A DNA stretch of 41,534 nucleotides from Deltaproteobacteria bacterium (GCA_024276465.1 JAJRXD010000124.1:1-41534); one strand, 5' to 3'. Numbered from the stretch's first letter, positions 25,323 through 34,120 are shown. Numbers and translations are program-made. Notes: generated by a model from the sequence alone, not told the origin.

Positions 25323-26153
25323 TCAGTGCCTGATAGAAGACCATAAAAAGCTGTCATTTCGAGTACAATCAGAAACACTTATTGCTAACCCGTCACGGGT
25401 AACTTTTAGGCCACGGGCCAAAAGCTGTACAAATATTGTGTTAATAATTCGGTCTCCCTTCCAAATGAAAATCAGTGTTTCTTTTCCGTTTTGTAATATC
25501 GACATCTCTGCAAGGCGATAACTTAAAAAATATTTCCTTGCTTCTAACAAAAGATCTTGCGCTGTTTTATCTAAATAGACTGGTGTATTTGTCGAAGTAT
25601 ACACATTATGCATTTCCTCTTTTATTTTATCATCGACCAACCCAGCCCCGCCTTCAAATTTTGGTACTCTTCCACCTGCTGAGGGTGTCAAATCAATAAC
25701 TTTTTTATCCATATCCACAGAGATTACTTTCCATCGTCTTCCGGCAAAAATCAAAAAAGCTCCTTCTGAAATAGGATTTGAAAATGGTAATGTTCCCAAA
25801 GACTTGCCTTCAGCCATAAGGGTATACTCTTCGGGTGTTGAAAAAGCTGCATAAAAACTGTAGTGATTAACGATTCTCTCACCCTTCAAATCAAGTAACA
25901 GTGTGCCTTCGGATGTTTGTATTATAATTCCTTCTTTACCGAGGCATTTTAATATTTCGCTAAACATACTCTGATTCACAGCTGCAAAAGGGCCGTTTTG
26001 GCAAAGACATTGCCAGGAATTTAGTGGTGTAACGCCACCATACCGGGCTATCATCGATAATACTTGTTGAATCAGTGTAGAAAGATGTAACGCATCAAAT
26101 TTCGGCGGCTCAATTCTACCATAATCACTTGCAGGTGGAAGGAGTTGTTGGAA
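25323..26153 (-). pseudogene. C-terminal remnant of an Lhr-like DEAD/DEAH helicase
   Basis: The longest ATG-started frame is 243 residues (from 26054). The same frame stays open to about 26168 and the likely homology begins with DYGRIEPPKFDALHLSTLIQQVLSMIARYGG. The middle part, AFLIFAGRRWKVISVDMDKK then GGRVPKFEGG, is characteristic of the C-terminal region of Lhr-type helicases. The Walker A, DEAH and other ATPase motifs are absent because the N-terminal two thirds or more of the gene is missing. The break coincides with the end of the antitoxin gene. It is therefore probably non-functional as a helicase. Retention as a separate nucleic-acid-binding domain cannot be excluded. Confidence 0.78.
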
Positions 26154-26155
26154 TT

Positions 26156-26428
26156 TTAATTTGTTTTTTCAGTAAGGTGTCCGGTAATAAATTTATGTAG
26201 TATGCTGGAGATAAATGTCTGGTAGGGCAACCCTTCTTCGACTGCCTTTCTCTGTATGTGGATAAGGTCTCGTTCTGAGATACGAATATTTATACGTTTA
26301 TTCTTTTGTAGTGCATGCTTGGCATATTCGCGATATTTTGCAATTTCCTTTTTCACATTTGACACAGACTTGAATTCACCTTTTTCATAGTCCTGCAGGA
26401 TTTCTCTTTCTTCTTTGTTCAATTTCAT
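26156..26428 (-). CDS. BrnA/CopG-like ribbon-helix-helix antitoxin
   Basis: 90 residues from the ATG at 26428, preceded by AGAGGTG at good spacing. A GTG at 26437 is the alternative start. The C-terminal part, KRINIRISERDLIHIQRKAVEEGLPYQTFISSILHKF, is a ribbon-helix-helix DNA-binding domain as in CopG/BrnA antitoxins. The N-terminal part is charged and probably wraps the toxin. It would neutralise the toxin encoded just upstream and repress their shared promoter. The order here is toxin first, with the toxin stop inside the antitoxin's ribosome-binding region, so the two are translationally coupled. Confidence 0.83.
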   Translation of the reverse strand: MKLNKEEREILQDYEKGEFKSVSNVKKEIAKYREYAKHALQKNKRINIRISERDLIHIQRKAVEEGLPYQTFISSILHKFITGHLTEKTN

Positions 26429-26433
26429 TTTTA

Positions 26434-26706
26434 TCACCTCTTTAGGTATTTTTTCGTAGCTTTGCGGCTGGGAATAATAGTTTTTAAATATATTGTCTCT
26501 TCTTTTTCAATAAAAGGTATTAAATAGGCATAGCTATCAATATTGACGATAAACATTTTTTGACCAGGATATTTATTCGGATTAGGATGGGGGACAACAT
26601 CAAGCACAAAGTCATTGGCAATGTAAAATACTGCCTCTTCAAAGGAAAGCCCTCTAATGGCTTTTAGTTTTTTATTTTTTTCATCATCCCATTCAAATAA
26701 CTTCAT
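26434..26706 (-). CDS. BrnT-like toxin
   Basis: 90 residues starting KLFEWDDEKNKKLKAIRGLSFEEAVF, the BrnT signature (F-x-W-D...K...GLSFEEA), and ending IIPSRKATKKYL. The middle reads VVPHPNPNKYPGQKMFIV, typical of a BrnT-like subgroup. BrnT toxins are RelE-fold ribonucleases that block translation. The ATG is at 26704-26706, and its TGA stop falls next to the antitoxin start. It has its own strong promoter. The pair lies directly against a truncated helicase gene, consistent with arrival by insertion or deletion. Confidence 0.8.
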   Translation of the reverse strand: MKLFEWDDEKNKKLKAIRGLSFEEAVFYIANDFVLDVVPHPNPNKYPGQKMFIVNIDSYAYLIPFIEKEETIYLKTIIPSRKATKKYLKR

Positions 26707-26722
26707 ATCTGTTTATGTTTAA

Positions 26723-26751
26723 AATATATCATATTGTGTGCCTTTTGTCAA
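26723..26751 (-). promoter_or_regulatory. Strong sigma-70-type promoter for the toxin-antitoxin operon
   Basis: On the minus strand a perfect TTGACA (26746-26751) is followed by exactly 17 bases and TATATT (26723-26728). The predicted start of transcription is about 10 bases before the toxin ATG. The AT-rich partial palindrome atatgatatat over the -10 region could be the antitoxin operator. Confidence 0.65.
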
Positions 26752-26767
26752 CAGATTGTTTTTCGAA

Positions 26768-27193
26768 CTAATCTTCTTCCGGAGAAACAGGCCTCCTCTG
26801 TTTTTTTGTTTTCCCTGTACGCCGCTTGGCATCAAGTCTGCGCCTCTTTGATGCAAGGGTGGGTTTTGTCCTGCAGCGTGGTTTTGGCTTTTGAGCTGCC
26901 CTTTGTATCAGATCAACCAGCCTGTCCAGGGCGTCCTGACGGTTTCTCTCCTGATTGCGAAACCTGCGGGCAGTAATTATTAAAACACCGTCCCGTGACA
27001 TCCTCCTTCCGGCCAGCCTGATCAGGCGCTGCCTGACATCATGGGGCAGGGATTCTGTTTTGGACACGTTAAACCTGAGCTGAACTGCTGTTGAAACCTT
27101 GTTGACATTCTGGCCACCAGGGCCTGAGGCGCGGATGAATTCCTGATGAATTTCAGACTCACCGATTGAGATATCACGTGTAATGTGAATCAT
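26768..27193 (-). CDS. arfB: Peptidyl-tRNA hydrolase ArfB (ribosome rescue)
   Basis: Rescues stalled ribosomes by hydrolysing peptidyl-tRNA in the P site without a stop codon. It has 141 residues, against 140 in E. coli. The catalytic GGQ is at 26-28 in SGPGGQNVNKVST, the same position as in E. coli. The long basic C-terminal tail (about 100-137, rich in Lys and Arg) is the part that enters the empty mRNA channel. A repeated hairpin lies 20-60 bases upstream of the ATG. There is no strong ribosome binding site. Confidence 0.93.
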   Translation of the reverse strand: MIHITRDISIGESEIHQEFIRASGPGGQNVNKVSTAVQLRFNVSKTESLPHDVRQRLIRLAGRRMSRDGVLIITARRFRNQERNRQDALDRLVDLIQRAAQKPKPRCRTKPTLASKRRRLDAKRRTGKTKKQRRPVSPEED

Positions 27194-27213
27194 GGCTGTT
27201 TTTTACCTTTAAC

Positions 27214-27255
27214 CCGGAGAAAGCAGTAGACACCTACTGCAATATCCGGACTCAA
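27214..27255 (-). repeat. Hairpin repeat copy 1, upstream of arfB
   Basis: The segment 27224-27255 matches 29572-29603 at 29 of 32 positions. As minus-strand RNA it folds with gcagta pairing tactgc, plus a lower ccgga/tccgg stem across a small internal loop. It sits about 20 bases before the arfB start, in the presumed leader. Confidence 0.65.
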
Positions 27256-27291
27256 CACCCTGTGTGGGGATGTTGAAAAAGTCATTTCAAT

Positions 27292-27416
27292 GGGGCTGTT
27301 CAAAAACGTCCATATGCAAGGCGCATGAAATCATAAGGAATGAGTCGTACTTGTTCGTACGTCGCAATGACGACTGATGAGTGCAACGCAGCAGATGGGG
27401 GTTTTTCAACAGTCCC
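27292..27416 (+). repeat. MITE-like element with 20-bp imperfect inverted ends
   Basis: ggggctgttcaaaaacgtcc at 27292-27311 and the reverse of 27397-27416 agree at 16 of 20 positions. Inside are atgcaaggcgc, gaatgagtcgtacttg, a cgtcgcaatgacg palindrome and gtgcaacgcagcagat. Those internal parts recur in the elements at 7146 and 24514, but the ends differ from theirs. It has no coding capacity. It lies between the ends of the prc and arfB leader regions. Confidence 0.75.
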
Positions 27417-27421
27417 AGTGT

Positions 27422-29536
27422 CTATCTGTTTTGTGCTGCAGGCAGATCATTGCCTGTAAAAAGCGACATAAAATCAATGAGAACCTGCCCGCTCTCAATC
27501 AGCAAGGGATCATCCTCTGGGGACTGGTCATCTGGTTTTTTTTCCTTTTCAGCCTCCAGGTCGGAAAATTTTGCCAGGGGTTCCAGGTGCTTGGCTATCC
27601 GACGTTTGTTTTCCAGATCAAGTCGCCACTGTTTGGTGGATTCTGTTTCCTTTCTGCGAAAAGCTTCCTTAAGGGAAATTTGCGTTTTTTTTCGTAATCT
27701 TTCACGGTGTTCAATCATTTTAAGGATATAAATATAATCAGGATCCTGTTTGATACGGCTCCTGTGCAGCTCCCGCAGCTTTGCAACTACCTGTGTTAAT
27801 TCAGCACAGGCCCTGTATGGAGCAGGGCCAATCTTGTCCCAGGGCAAAGCCTGGGGCAGGGCGCTTTCCCCTATTTCGTCCTTATCATAAAGATCAGGGT
27901 AAAAGATGTCCGGCACAACACCTTTCCTTTGTGTGCTTTCTCCTGTAATACGGTAAAACTTGGCCATTGTTGTTTTCAACTGGCCCCTGTTGAGCGGAAT
28001 CAGGGTTTGTACTGTTCCTTTGCCGAAAGTAGGTCCCCCTATAATGATACCCCGCCCGTAATCCTGTATGGCACCTGCAAATATTTCCGAGGCTGATGCA
28101 CTCAGGCGGTTTACCACTACTGCCAGAGGGCCGCTGTACAAAATCTCCGGGTCCTGATCCAGTAGAATGTTCACTGTGCCATTTGCATTGCGTACCTGAA
28201 CAACCGGACCCTGCCTGATAAACAGGCCCGTCAAAGTGTGAACTTCCTGAAGCGATCCGCCACTGTTGTCTCGAAGATCGATAATTATACCGTCAACACC
28301 TGTTTCCGAGAGCTCCTGCAAAAGTCTTTTGACATCACGCGTAGTGCTTTTAAAGTCAGGATCGCCTTGTTGAAGGGCTTTAAAATCCAGGTAGAATGTC
28401 GGAATATCAATAATACCAATTTTAAATGTATGGTCTTTGCGCGAAAGTTCCATCACCTTTTTCCTGGCAGACTGCTCCTCTAACCTGACAGTGTCCCGCA
28501 CAATTTTAATGGTTTTTGTCTGGTGCTCATCATCCGCATCCTCCGGGATAACCTCTAACCGGACTGTTGTCTGCTTTGGGCCCCTGATAAGCTGTACCAC
28601 ATCATCAAGGCGCCACCCCACAACATCCACTATCTCTCCATCATGCCCCTGTCCCACACCAACAATACGGTCGCCTGGTTTGAGCTGTTTTGCCTTGTCT
28701 GCAGGCCCGGCTGCAACCAGTCGCACAACCTTGGTATATTCATTTTCCTGCTGCAGAATCGCACCAATGCCCTCCAGTGAAAGACTCATGTGAATGTTGA
28801 AATTTTCAGTTGCCCTCGGAGAAAAATATTGCGTGTGGGGATCATGGGTTTCTGTAAATGAGTTAATATATGTCTGAAACGCATCCTCGCTGTTAACCTG
28901 CATGGTTCGTTTAAGCTGGCTGCGATACCTCTTTTCTAAAATGCCTGTTATCTCCTCTAATGATTTGTCAGACAGCTTAAGATTTAAAACATTGCTTTTC
29001 AGGCGTTTGCGCCAAAGCTCATCCAGTGCAGCCACGCTGTCAGGCCACGGAGCATTTTTTCTGTCTGTTACCAGGCTTTCGTCGATATCAAATTTCAAGC
29101 CCTGCAGGCCCTGCTCTATACGGCTGATCAGGAAAACAAGCCTGTCTGTAACCCGCTGCTCAAAACGGTTATATATTTTGAAAGCTATATCCAGATCACC
29201 GGCCTTCAGGGCATCATCTAATTGATAACGGTAAGCCTCAAACTCTCTGATATCAGAGGCAAGGAAATAGCTCCGTGCTGGATCCAGGTCTGACAAATAA
29301 CGATCAAACATCTTTGTGGACAGGTTGTCGTTCAGGGCAAGGCGGACATAATGTCCATGCTGAAGCTGCTTTACTATGGCATTACCGGTTTTTGACTGTT
29401 CTTTGGCAGGGCTGAGAAAATTGTAAAAATTTGCAGGGTCAGGGGAAGGATTAGCTGAACACCACGTTAAAAAACAAGGTAAAAAAAACAAAAAGATAAT
29501 GCTTAAAATTCCTGTAATTCTTTTTTTTATTGTCAT
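27422..29536 (-). CDS. prc: Tail-specific (C-terminal processing) protease Prc
   Basis: An S41A periplasmic protease of 704 residues that degrades or trims proteins from their C-termini, including envelope lipoproteins and cell-wall hydrolases. It has an N-terminal signal or anchor (about 8-26), a helical N-terminal domain with SDLDPARSYFL, and a PDZ domain (about 245-330, SLEGIGAIL then LKPGDRIVGVG). The catalytic dyad is Ser481 in SASASEIF and Lys506 in TFGKGTVQ, 25 residues apart as in E. coli Prc. The C-terminal DUF3340-like tail is present. The whole family length is present, so it looks functional. A hairpin repeat lies in its leader. The gene upstream is a radical SAM protein 92 bases away. 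Confidence 0.94.
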   Translation of the reverse strand: MTIKKRITGILSIIFLFFLPCFLTWCSANPSPDPANFYNFLSPAKEQSKTGNAIVKQLQHGHYVRLALNDNLSTKMFDRYLSDLDPARSYFLASDIREFEAYRYQLDDALKAGDLDIAFKIYNRFEQRVTDRLVFLISRIEQGLQGLKFDIDESLVTDRKNAPWPDSVAALDELWRKRLKSNVLNLKLSDKSLEEITGILEKRYRSQLKRTMQVNSEDAFQTYINSFTETHDPHTQYFSPRATENFNIHMSLSLEGIGAILQQENEYTKVVRLVAAGPADKAKQLKPGDRIVGVGQGHDGEIVDVVGWRLDDVVQLIRGPKQTTVRLEVIPEDADDEHQTKTIKIVRDTVRLEEQSARKKVMELSRKDHTFKIGIIDIPTFYLDFKALQQGDPDFKSTTRDVKRLLQELSETGVDGIIIDLRDNSGGSLQEVHTLTGLFIRQGPVVQVRNANGTVNILLDQDPEILYSGPLAVVVNRLSASASEIFAGAIQDYGRGIIIGGPTFGKGTVQTLIPLNRGQLKTTMAKFYRITGESTQRKGVVPDIFYPDLYDKDEIGESALPQALPWDKIGPAPYRACAELTQVVAKLRELHRSRIKQDPDYIYILKMIEHRERLRKKTQISLKEAFRRKETESTKQWRLDLENKRRIAKHLEPLAKFSDLEAEKEKKPDDQSPEDDPLLIESGQVLIDFMSLFTGNDLPAAQNR

Positions 29537-29561
29537 TTTATTTATTCTTCATAGTTATAAC

Positions 29562-29603
29562 CCAGATATTACAGTAAACACCTACTGCAATATCCGGGTT
29601 CAA
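29562..29603 (-). repeat. Hairpin repeat copy 2, upstream of prc
   Basis: Read on the minus strand, cccggatattgcagta pairs with tactgtaatatctggg across a 6-base loop. That is a 16-bp stem in RNA whose only irregularities are two G-U pairs, and those pairs are perfect only on this strand. It lies about 20-60 bases upstream of the prc ATG and is a near-copy of 27224-27255 upstream of arfB. Confidence 0.7.
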
Positions 29604-29628
29604 AAAATCGTTTGATTCAGATTGAACT

Positions 29629-31098
29629 CTATCTGAATATATTCAATGCCTTCCTGTTTTTCCTTGCAATAGACATTATTTCGCGGATTTTGTTTCTCCC
29701 ATATCTTGAATAGGTTATAGGAACAGTCAAAATAAAAATCAGCTTGCTCAGCGCTAAACACCTCTTTTTTATAAGCCATAAAACAACAGGTGCTAAAAAA
29801 CGGAATTTAACACAGAACGGAAGAAGATTTTTGAGAATTTCAGCAAGCTCTGCATTGTCCTGTTTAATAAGAGAAGTTTTATGGAATGAGCCTTCACCAT
29901 TGATAATTTTTTCATGATCTGCCGGGTCAAGCAGATTGTTTTCAATACAGTATTTGTAGGAATCCGTGTTGGGGAACGGGTAAAAAATAAACGAATAGGA
30001 CAGGTCACTTTTAATGTCCATTATAAGTTTCATTGTATCAAACATCTGTTTTTCGGTCTCATCCGGAAGACCAAAAATCGCTGAGGTGGTGATTTTGATC
30101 CCATTGTCCCGCAGGAATCTGGCCTGTTCAAGAATCACGCTGTTTTTAATCTTTCTGTTCATAATATTGAAACGCATATCTTCATTGCCTGAGTCAACAC
30201 CAAAGAATACAGACCGGCAGTTTGCCCGCTTCAGGCTGTCTATCATGCGCTGGGTAACAGTTCCCGGACGCACGTGGCAATAAAGCGGCAGATTGATTTT
30301 CTCCCTGTACCTGAGGCTGAACTCCTCAATCCACTCATTATCAAGGGTAAAGGTATCATCGATTGAATAAACAGACTTTATTTCATGCTTTTCCGCACAA
30401 AGAGCAATCTCTTTAATAATGTTGTCAACACTTCTCCTTCGAACATATCTGCCTTTCCCTCTGTACAGCCCCTGCAGAAAATGGTGGCAGCAGTAGCTGC
30501 AGCTGAATGGGCAGCCTCTGCCTGAGACAAGGTAGAATGTGCCGGCAAAACATCCATACTGGTAAAACAGCTCCCTGTCAGGAAACGGAAGGCTGTCAAG
30601 GTCCTGTATAAGAGGCCTTATGGGGTTTTTTATAACAGAGCCGTTTTTCCTGAACCAGAAATTTTCAGTATTATAGTAATCAGAGCCCTTTTCCATTTTT
30701 TCAGCAAGCTCAACAATGGCTTCATCTCCCTCCCCCAGACAGATCATGTCAATATCAGGATTTTTAATTACCTGTTCAGGCAGAATTGTGGGGTGTATCC
30801 CTCCTACTGCAACAGGAATGTTGAACCGTTTTTTTATGACCGATGCTTTTTCTTTTACAAAGGCATACAGGTTTGTAAGGCATGAAAAACAGATAAGGTC
30901 CGGCTGGAACGACTCTATCTTTTTCAGGAACCAGTCATTGCTGCCTGCTTTGAGAAACCCTATATCCAGGAACCCAAGGATATCATCAAGCCCGGGATCA
31001 AAGGCAAGGTCAACCTGATGCCCGTTTTTTTTCAGGGCTGCGGAAAGGGACTCTATTGAAATAGATTCCTGACCTTTTGCAAAAAAAAGTATTTTCAT
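29629..31098 (-). CDS. B12-binding-type radical SAM protein 1
   Basis: 489 residues. The N-terminal Rossmann-like B12-binding-type domain (about 1-140) starts MKILFFAKGQE and contains VGGIHPT and CLGEGDEAIVEL. The usual cobalamin-ligand motif DxHxxG is not seen, as in many such proteins. The radical SAM domain has the cluster motif CX3CX2C at Cys196, 200, 203, then YRGKGRYVRRRSV and GLPDETEKQM. ATG at 31098 is chosen because it aligns with the next gene's start; the in-frame ATG at 31161 would overlap that gene. Close paralogue of the gene at 31115. The reaction is unknown: methylation or rearrangement of a lipid or sugar is typical of the class. Confidence 0.85.
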   Translation of the reverse strand: MKILFFAKGQESISIESLSAALKKNGHQVDLAFDPGLDDILGFLDIGFLKAGSNDWFLKKIESFQPDLICFSCLTNLYAFVKEKASVIKKRFNIPVAVGGIHPTILPEQVIKNPDIDMICLGEGDEAIVELAEKMEKGSDYYNTENFWFRKNGSVIKNPIRPLIQDLDSLPFPDRELFYQYGCFAGTFYLVSGRGCPFSCSYCCHHFLQGLYRGKGRYVRRRSVDNIIKEIALCAEKHEIKSVYSIDDTFTLDNEWIEEFSLRYREKINLPLYCHVRPGTVTQRMIDSLKRANCRSVFFGVDSGNEDMRFNIMNRKIKNSVILEQARFLRDNGIKITTSAIFGLPDETEKQMFDTMKLIMDIKSDLSYSFIFYPFPNTDSYKYCIENNLLDPADHEKIINGEGSFHKTSLIKQDNAELAEILKNLLPFCVKFRFLAPVVLWLIKKRCLALSKLIFILTVPITYSRYGRNKIREIMSIARKNRKALNIFR

Positions 31099-31114
31099 GC
31101 TGCAAGTAATAAAG

Positions 31115-32599
31115 TTAGGGGTTAATTGATTTAAATCCAAACCTGTACTGAAAAAAGACAAAAATGGTTTTCAGGATCTCTTTTCGTTTTATCTTTCCAA
31201 CATGCCCATAGGCAAAGGGGGTTAACAGAAGGTTAACTGCAGCACTTAATCTGAGCAGCCTGAACCTGATAATAATGTCAATCAGGGGCCTGATCATTCT
31301 GAAGCGCATGTAAACAGGCACTGTGTTTTTCAGAATCATGGCCAGATCATTATGCTCGCCCTCAAGAAAAGAGTACTGGTATGGCGAGCCTTCTCCCTCC
31401 CTGATTTTCAGTGCAGTCTCCTGCCTGAGATAGCCATTTTCAAGACAATACTCATACAGTTTTGTCCCGTAAAACGGGTAATAGATTGTCGCGTAAACAT
31501 AGTCTGCCTCTATTTTTTTAAGCATCCTGAATGTGTCAAGCATCTGATCAGGGGTTTCGCCGGGCAGCCCGTACATGGAGGGGCAGGCAAGTTCAAGGTC
31601 TGAATCTCTTATCAGCTTTGCCTGCTCATACATTACATCATTGCTTACTTTCCTGTTCAGTGTCTTTTGCCTGATTTCTGCATTGCCTGAGTCAATGCCA
31701 AGATACATAACCCTGCACCCGGCATCCTTCAGCTTGACAATCATCTGATCAGACAGTGTGCCAGGACGGTAATGGCAATACAGAGGTATGTTAATCCTTG
31801 CTTTATAAGCATCGCAGAACTCCCCAAGCCAGTTTTCATCAAGGGCAAAAAGATCATCCTCAGAATGTATCCTCTCAACCCTGTATTTTTTTACACACTC
31901 CTCAAGTTCCTGTATAACATTTTCTACGCTTCGAAACCGCACGTATTTTCCCCTGCCCCTGTATATTGTCCGGAAGGCATGCTGGCAGCAGTAGGTGCAT
32001 CCAAATGGACAGCCACGGCCAGCTACAAAATAAATATTGCCGGCAAAGCACCCAAACCGGTAAAAAAGATCACGGTCAGGGAAGGGCAGTTGGTCAAGAT
32101 CCTCATTAAGTGGCCGCACCGGGTTGACAACTGCCTCGCCATTTCTCCTGAACCCCAGGTTCAGGGTCTGCGTATAGTCACGCCCCAGCTCCATCAGCCC
32201 GGCAAGCTCTACAAGGCTTTCTTCGCCCTCACCAACACACACCATGTCAATATCAGGGTTTTTCAGAATATGCTCAGGAGCAAGTGTCGGATGGCCTCCG
32301 CCTGCAATGATCGGAACAGAGAAATGTTTTTTTATGAGCCTGGCTGTTCTCTTTACAAACGGATAAATATTGAGGGGGCTGGACATAGCAATCAGGTCCG
32401 GATCAATTTTTTTTACCCCCTTTATTATAAAATCCGGGGTAAGAAGGTCCTCAAAACAGGAGCGCCGGATAAACCCCATGCTTCCGTCAAGGTCCGGGAT
32501 AAACAGAAGCTGAACATCATGGCCCTCTGCCTTAAGAGATGCAGACAGATATTCAATCGCTAATGTTTCCTGGCCCTTTGCAATAAAAAGTATTTTCAT
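31115..32599 (-). CDS. B12-binding-type radical SAM protein 2
   Basis: 494 residues, clearly a tandem paralogue of the downstream neighbour. MKILFIAKGQETLAIEYLSASLK opens the B12-binding-type domain, and GGGHPTLAPEHIL and CVGEGEESLVEL recur in the same places. The radical SAM cysteines are Cys197, 201, 204 in GCPFGCTYCC, followed by YRGRGKYVRFRSVENVIQEL. GLPGETPDQMLDTF is the later conserved motif. No signal peptide is present. The C-terminal part is basic and hydrophobic and may touch the membrane. It is preceded by a 141-base gap, so a promoter could lie there. Substrate unknown. Confidence 0.86.
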   Translation of the reverse strand: MKILFIAKGQETLAIEYLSASLKAEGHDVQLLFIPDLDGSMGFIRRSCFEDLLTPDFIIKGVKKIDPDLIAMSSPLNIYPFVKRTARLIKKHFSVPIIAGGGHPTLAPEHILKNPDIDMVCVGEGEESLVELAGLMELGRDYTQTLNLGFRRNGEAVVNPVRPLNEDLDQLPFPDRDLFYRFGCFAGNIYFVAGRGCPFGCTYCCQHAFRTIYRGRGKYVRFRSVENVIQELEECVKKYRVERIHSEDDLFALDENWLGEFCDAYKARINIPLYCHYRPGTLSDQMIVKLKDAGCRVMYLGIDSGNAEIRQKTLNRKVSNDVMYEQAKLIRDSDLELACPSMYGLPGETPDQMLDTFRMLKKIEADYVYATIYYPFYGTKLYEYCLENGYLRQETALKIREGEGSPYQYSFLEGEHNDLAMILKNTVPVYMRFRMIRPLIDIIIRFRLLRLSAAVNLLLTPFAYGHVGKIKRKEILKTIFVFFQYRFGFKSINP

Positions 32600-32740
32600 G
32601 GTAAAAAATAAAAGATGCGCGTTGCATGTTTTGAGTTACAGGTCTAATAAAATTTTTTAACTATAATGGGTAAATCTCCTGTTCTGAGACTGTGTCACAA
32701 TTATGAATGAGAAGGGTAGCCGCAGATCAAAATTCCCGGG

Positions 32741-34120
32741 TCAGCTCACAACTTTTGCAAATGCTTTCAGGTTCATCTTCACCTCTTCCATGGAGCGGAT
32801 CTTTAACATGTGCCGGAAAAGAAAGGAAGGACGGAGATAAAACTTTCTGTAAAATTTTCTGTGCCATCTGTCTACAACATCAGGATCAATCGTGGGCAGG
32901 CGCATGACTGAATTAACCGTTGTATAATCACTCCAGTCATCACTCATCAGATACCCCTTTTCCTTTGCCCACTGGTAAAGCCTGCTCCCCGGAAGGGGGG
33001 TGAGAACTGTAACAGATATCAGATCAAGGTCCAGATCTTTTGCAAAATCGACTGTCTGCTTCAGGGTTTCTTCGGTCTCCCCGGGACACCCGACCATAAA
33101 AGACCCTCTGGCATCAATTCCAGCTTTTTTTACCATGGCTACAGCTGCCCTCACCTGATCTAACTTGACCGGTTTATTTAAGTTGCGAAGGATTGTTTCG
33201 CTGCCCGACTCTATTCCCATGCAGATCTGATGGCACCCTGCCTCTTTCATATGCATAAGCATCTCTTCATCAAGCGCAACTGCATTTGCCATGCAAAGCC
33301 AGCTTATATCAATTTTTTCTTTTTTTATAAGCCCGCACAGCTCTAAAACTCTTGCCTTGTTCAATGTAAAACTGTCATCCTGAAAATGAATTTCCTGTAT
33401 TCCGTATTTTCCTGTAAGAAGCTTTATCTCTCCCAGAATGTTCTCTGCAGACCTGAAGCGAAACTTGCTTCCCATTGCTGCTGTTGTACAAAAACTGCAT
33501 TTAAACCTGCAGCCCCTTGAGCCAATAAGCATCATGGCTGGCCAGCGTTTTGCAGTACCAAGGGTCAGCTTGCTTTTCCCCATGGGAAGCAGGTGATATG
33601 CGGGGTATGGTATATCATCCAGGTTTTCAATCCATGGCCTGCTGGGGTTGTGTACTGCTTTTTCTCCCTCCCTGAAGCTCAGGCCGGAAATTTTTTCAGG
33701 CTGCTTTCCCTGGACCAGCTCAGTCAGTGTTATCTCACCTTCATTTCTCACAACAAAATCTACGGATGAAATTCCCAAAACCTCATCAGGAAAGAGTGTC
33801 GGGTGTACTCCTCCCATTACAATACGTGAACCAGGACTGGTTTCTCTTGCAATCATGGCAACCTTTGTTGCCATTTTAAACTGATATGATGTGGTGCTGA
33901 TTCCTATCCACGGAATGCCCTTTTTTTCGATTATTTTTTTCTTTACATCTTCAAGGCTTTTATCCTCGGCAGAGGCATCAAATATTTCTGCCTGCATCCC
34001 GTTTTTCTCCAGGGAGGCTGCAAGATAACCAAGGCCAAGGCTCGGGGTGTTGGCTATCAGCCCCTTCCAGAATGAGCCTTTTTCTATTATCCACGGCGGA
34101 CTTATCAGTAAAATATCCAT
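32741..34120 (-). CDS. B12-binding-type radical SAM protein 3 (different subgroup)
   Basis: 459 residues. The N-terminus MDILLISPPW then SLGLGYLAASLEKNG is the common opening of B12-binding radical SAM proteins. GGVHPTLFPDEVL and RNEGEITLTELV follow. The cluster motif is Cys204, 208, 211 in GCRFKCSFC, then KFRFRSAENILGEI and HFQDDSFTLNKARV. GCPGETEETL marks the later barrel. It is a different subgroup from the proteins at 29629, 31115 and 37043, because it lacks the YRGKG segment. It starts 21 bases downstream of the next radical SAM gene, so co-transcription is likely. Substrate unknown. Confidence 0.86.
   Translation of the reverse strand: MDILLISPPWIIEKGSFWKGLIANTPSLGLGYLAASLEKNGMQAEIFDASAEDKSLEDVKKKIIEKKGIPWIGISTTSYQFKMATKVAMIARETSPGSRIVMGGVHPTLFPDEVLGISSVDFVVRNEGEITLTELVQGKQPEKISGLSFREGEKAVHNPSRPWIENLDDIPYPAYHLLPMGKSKLTLGTAKRWPAMMLIGSRGCRFKCSFCTTAAMGSKFRFRSAENILGEIKLLTGKYGIQEIHFQDDSFTLNKARVLELCGLIKKEKIDISWLCMANAVALDEEMLMHMKEAGCHQICMGIESGSETILRNLNKPVKLDQVRAAVAMVKKAGIDARGSFMVGCPGETEETLKQTVDFAKDLDLDLISVTVLTPLPGSRLYQWAKEKGYLMSDDWSDYTTVNSVMRLPTIDPDVVDRWHRKFYRKFYLRPSFLFRHMLKIRSMEEVKMNLKAFAKVVS

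Noticed and set aside
31772-32563. A 263-codon plus-strand open frame
   Set aside because: It lies wholly antisense to radical SAM protein 2, whose motifs are intact; the translated product has no recognisable domain.
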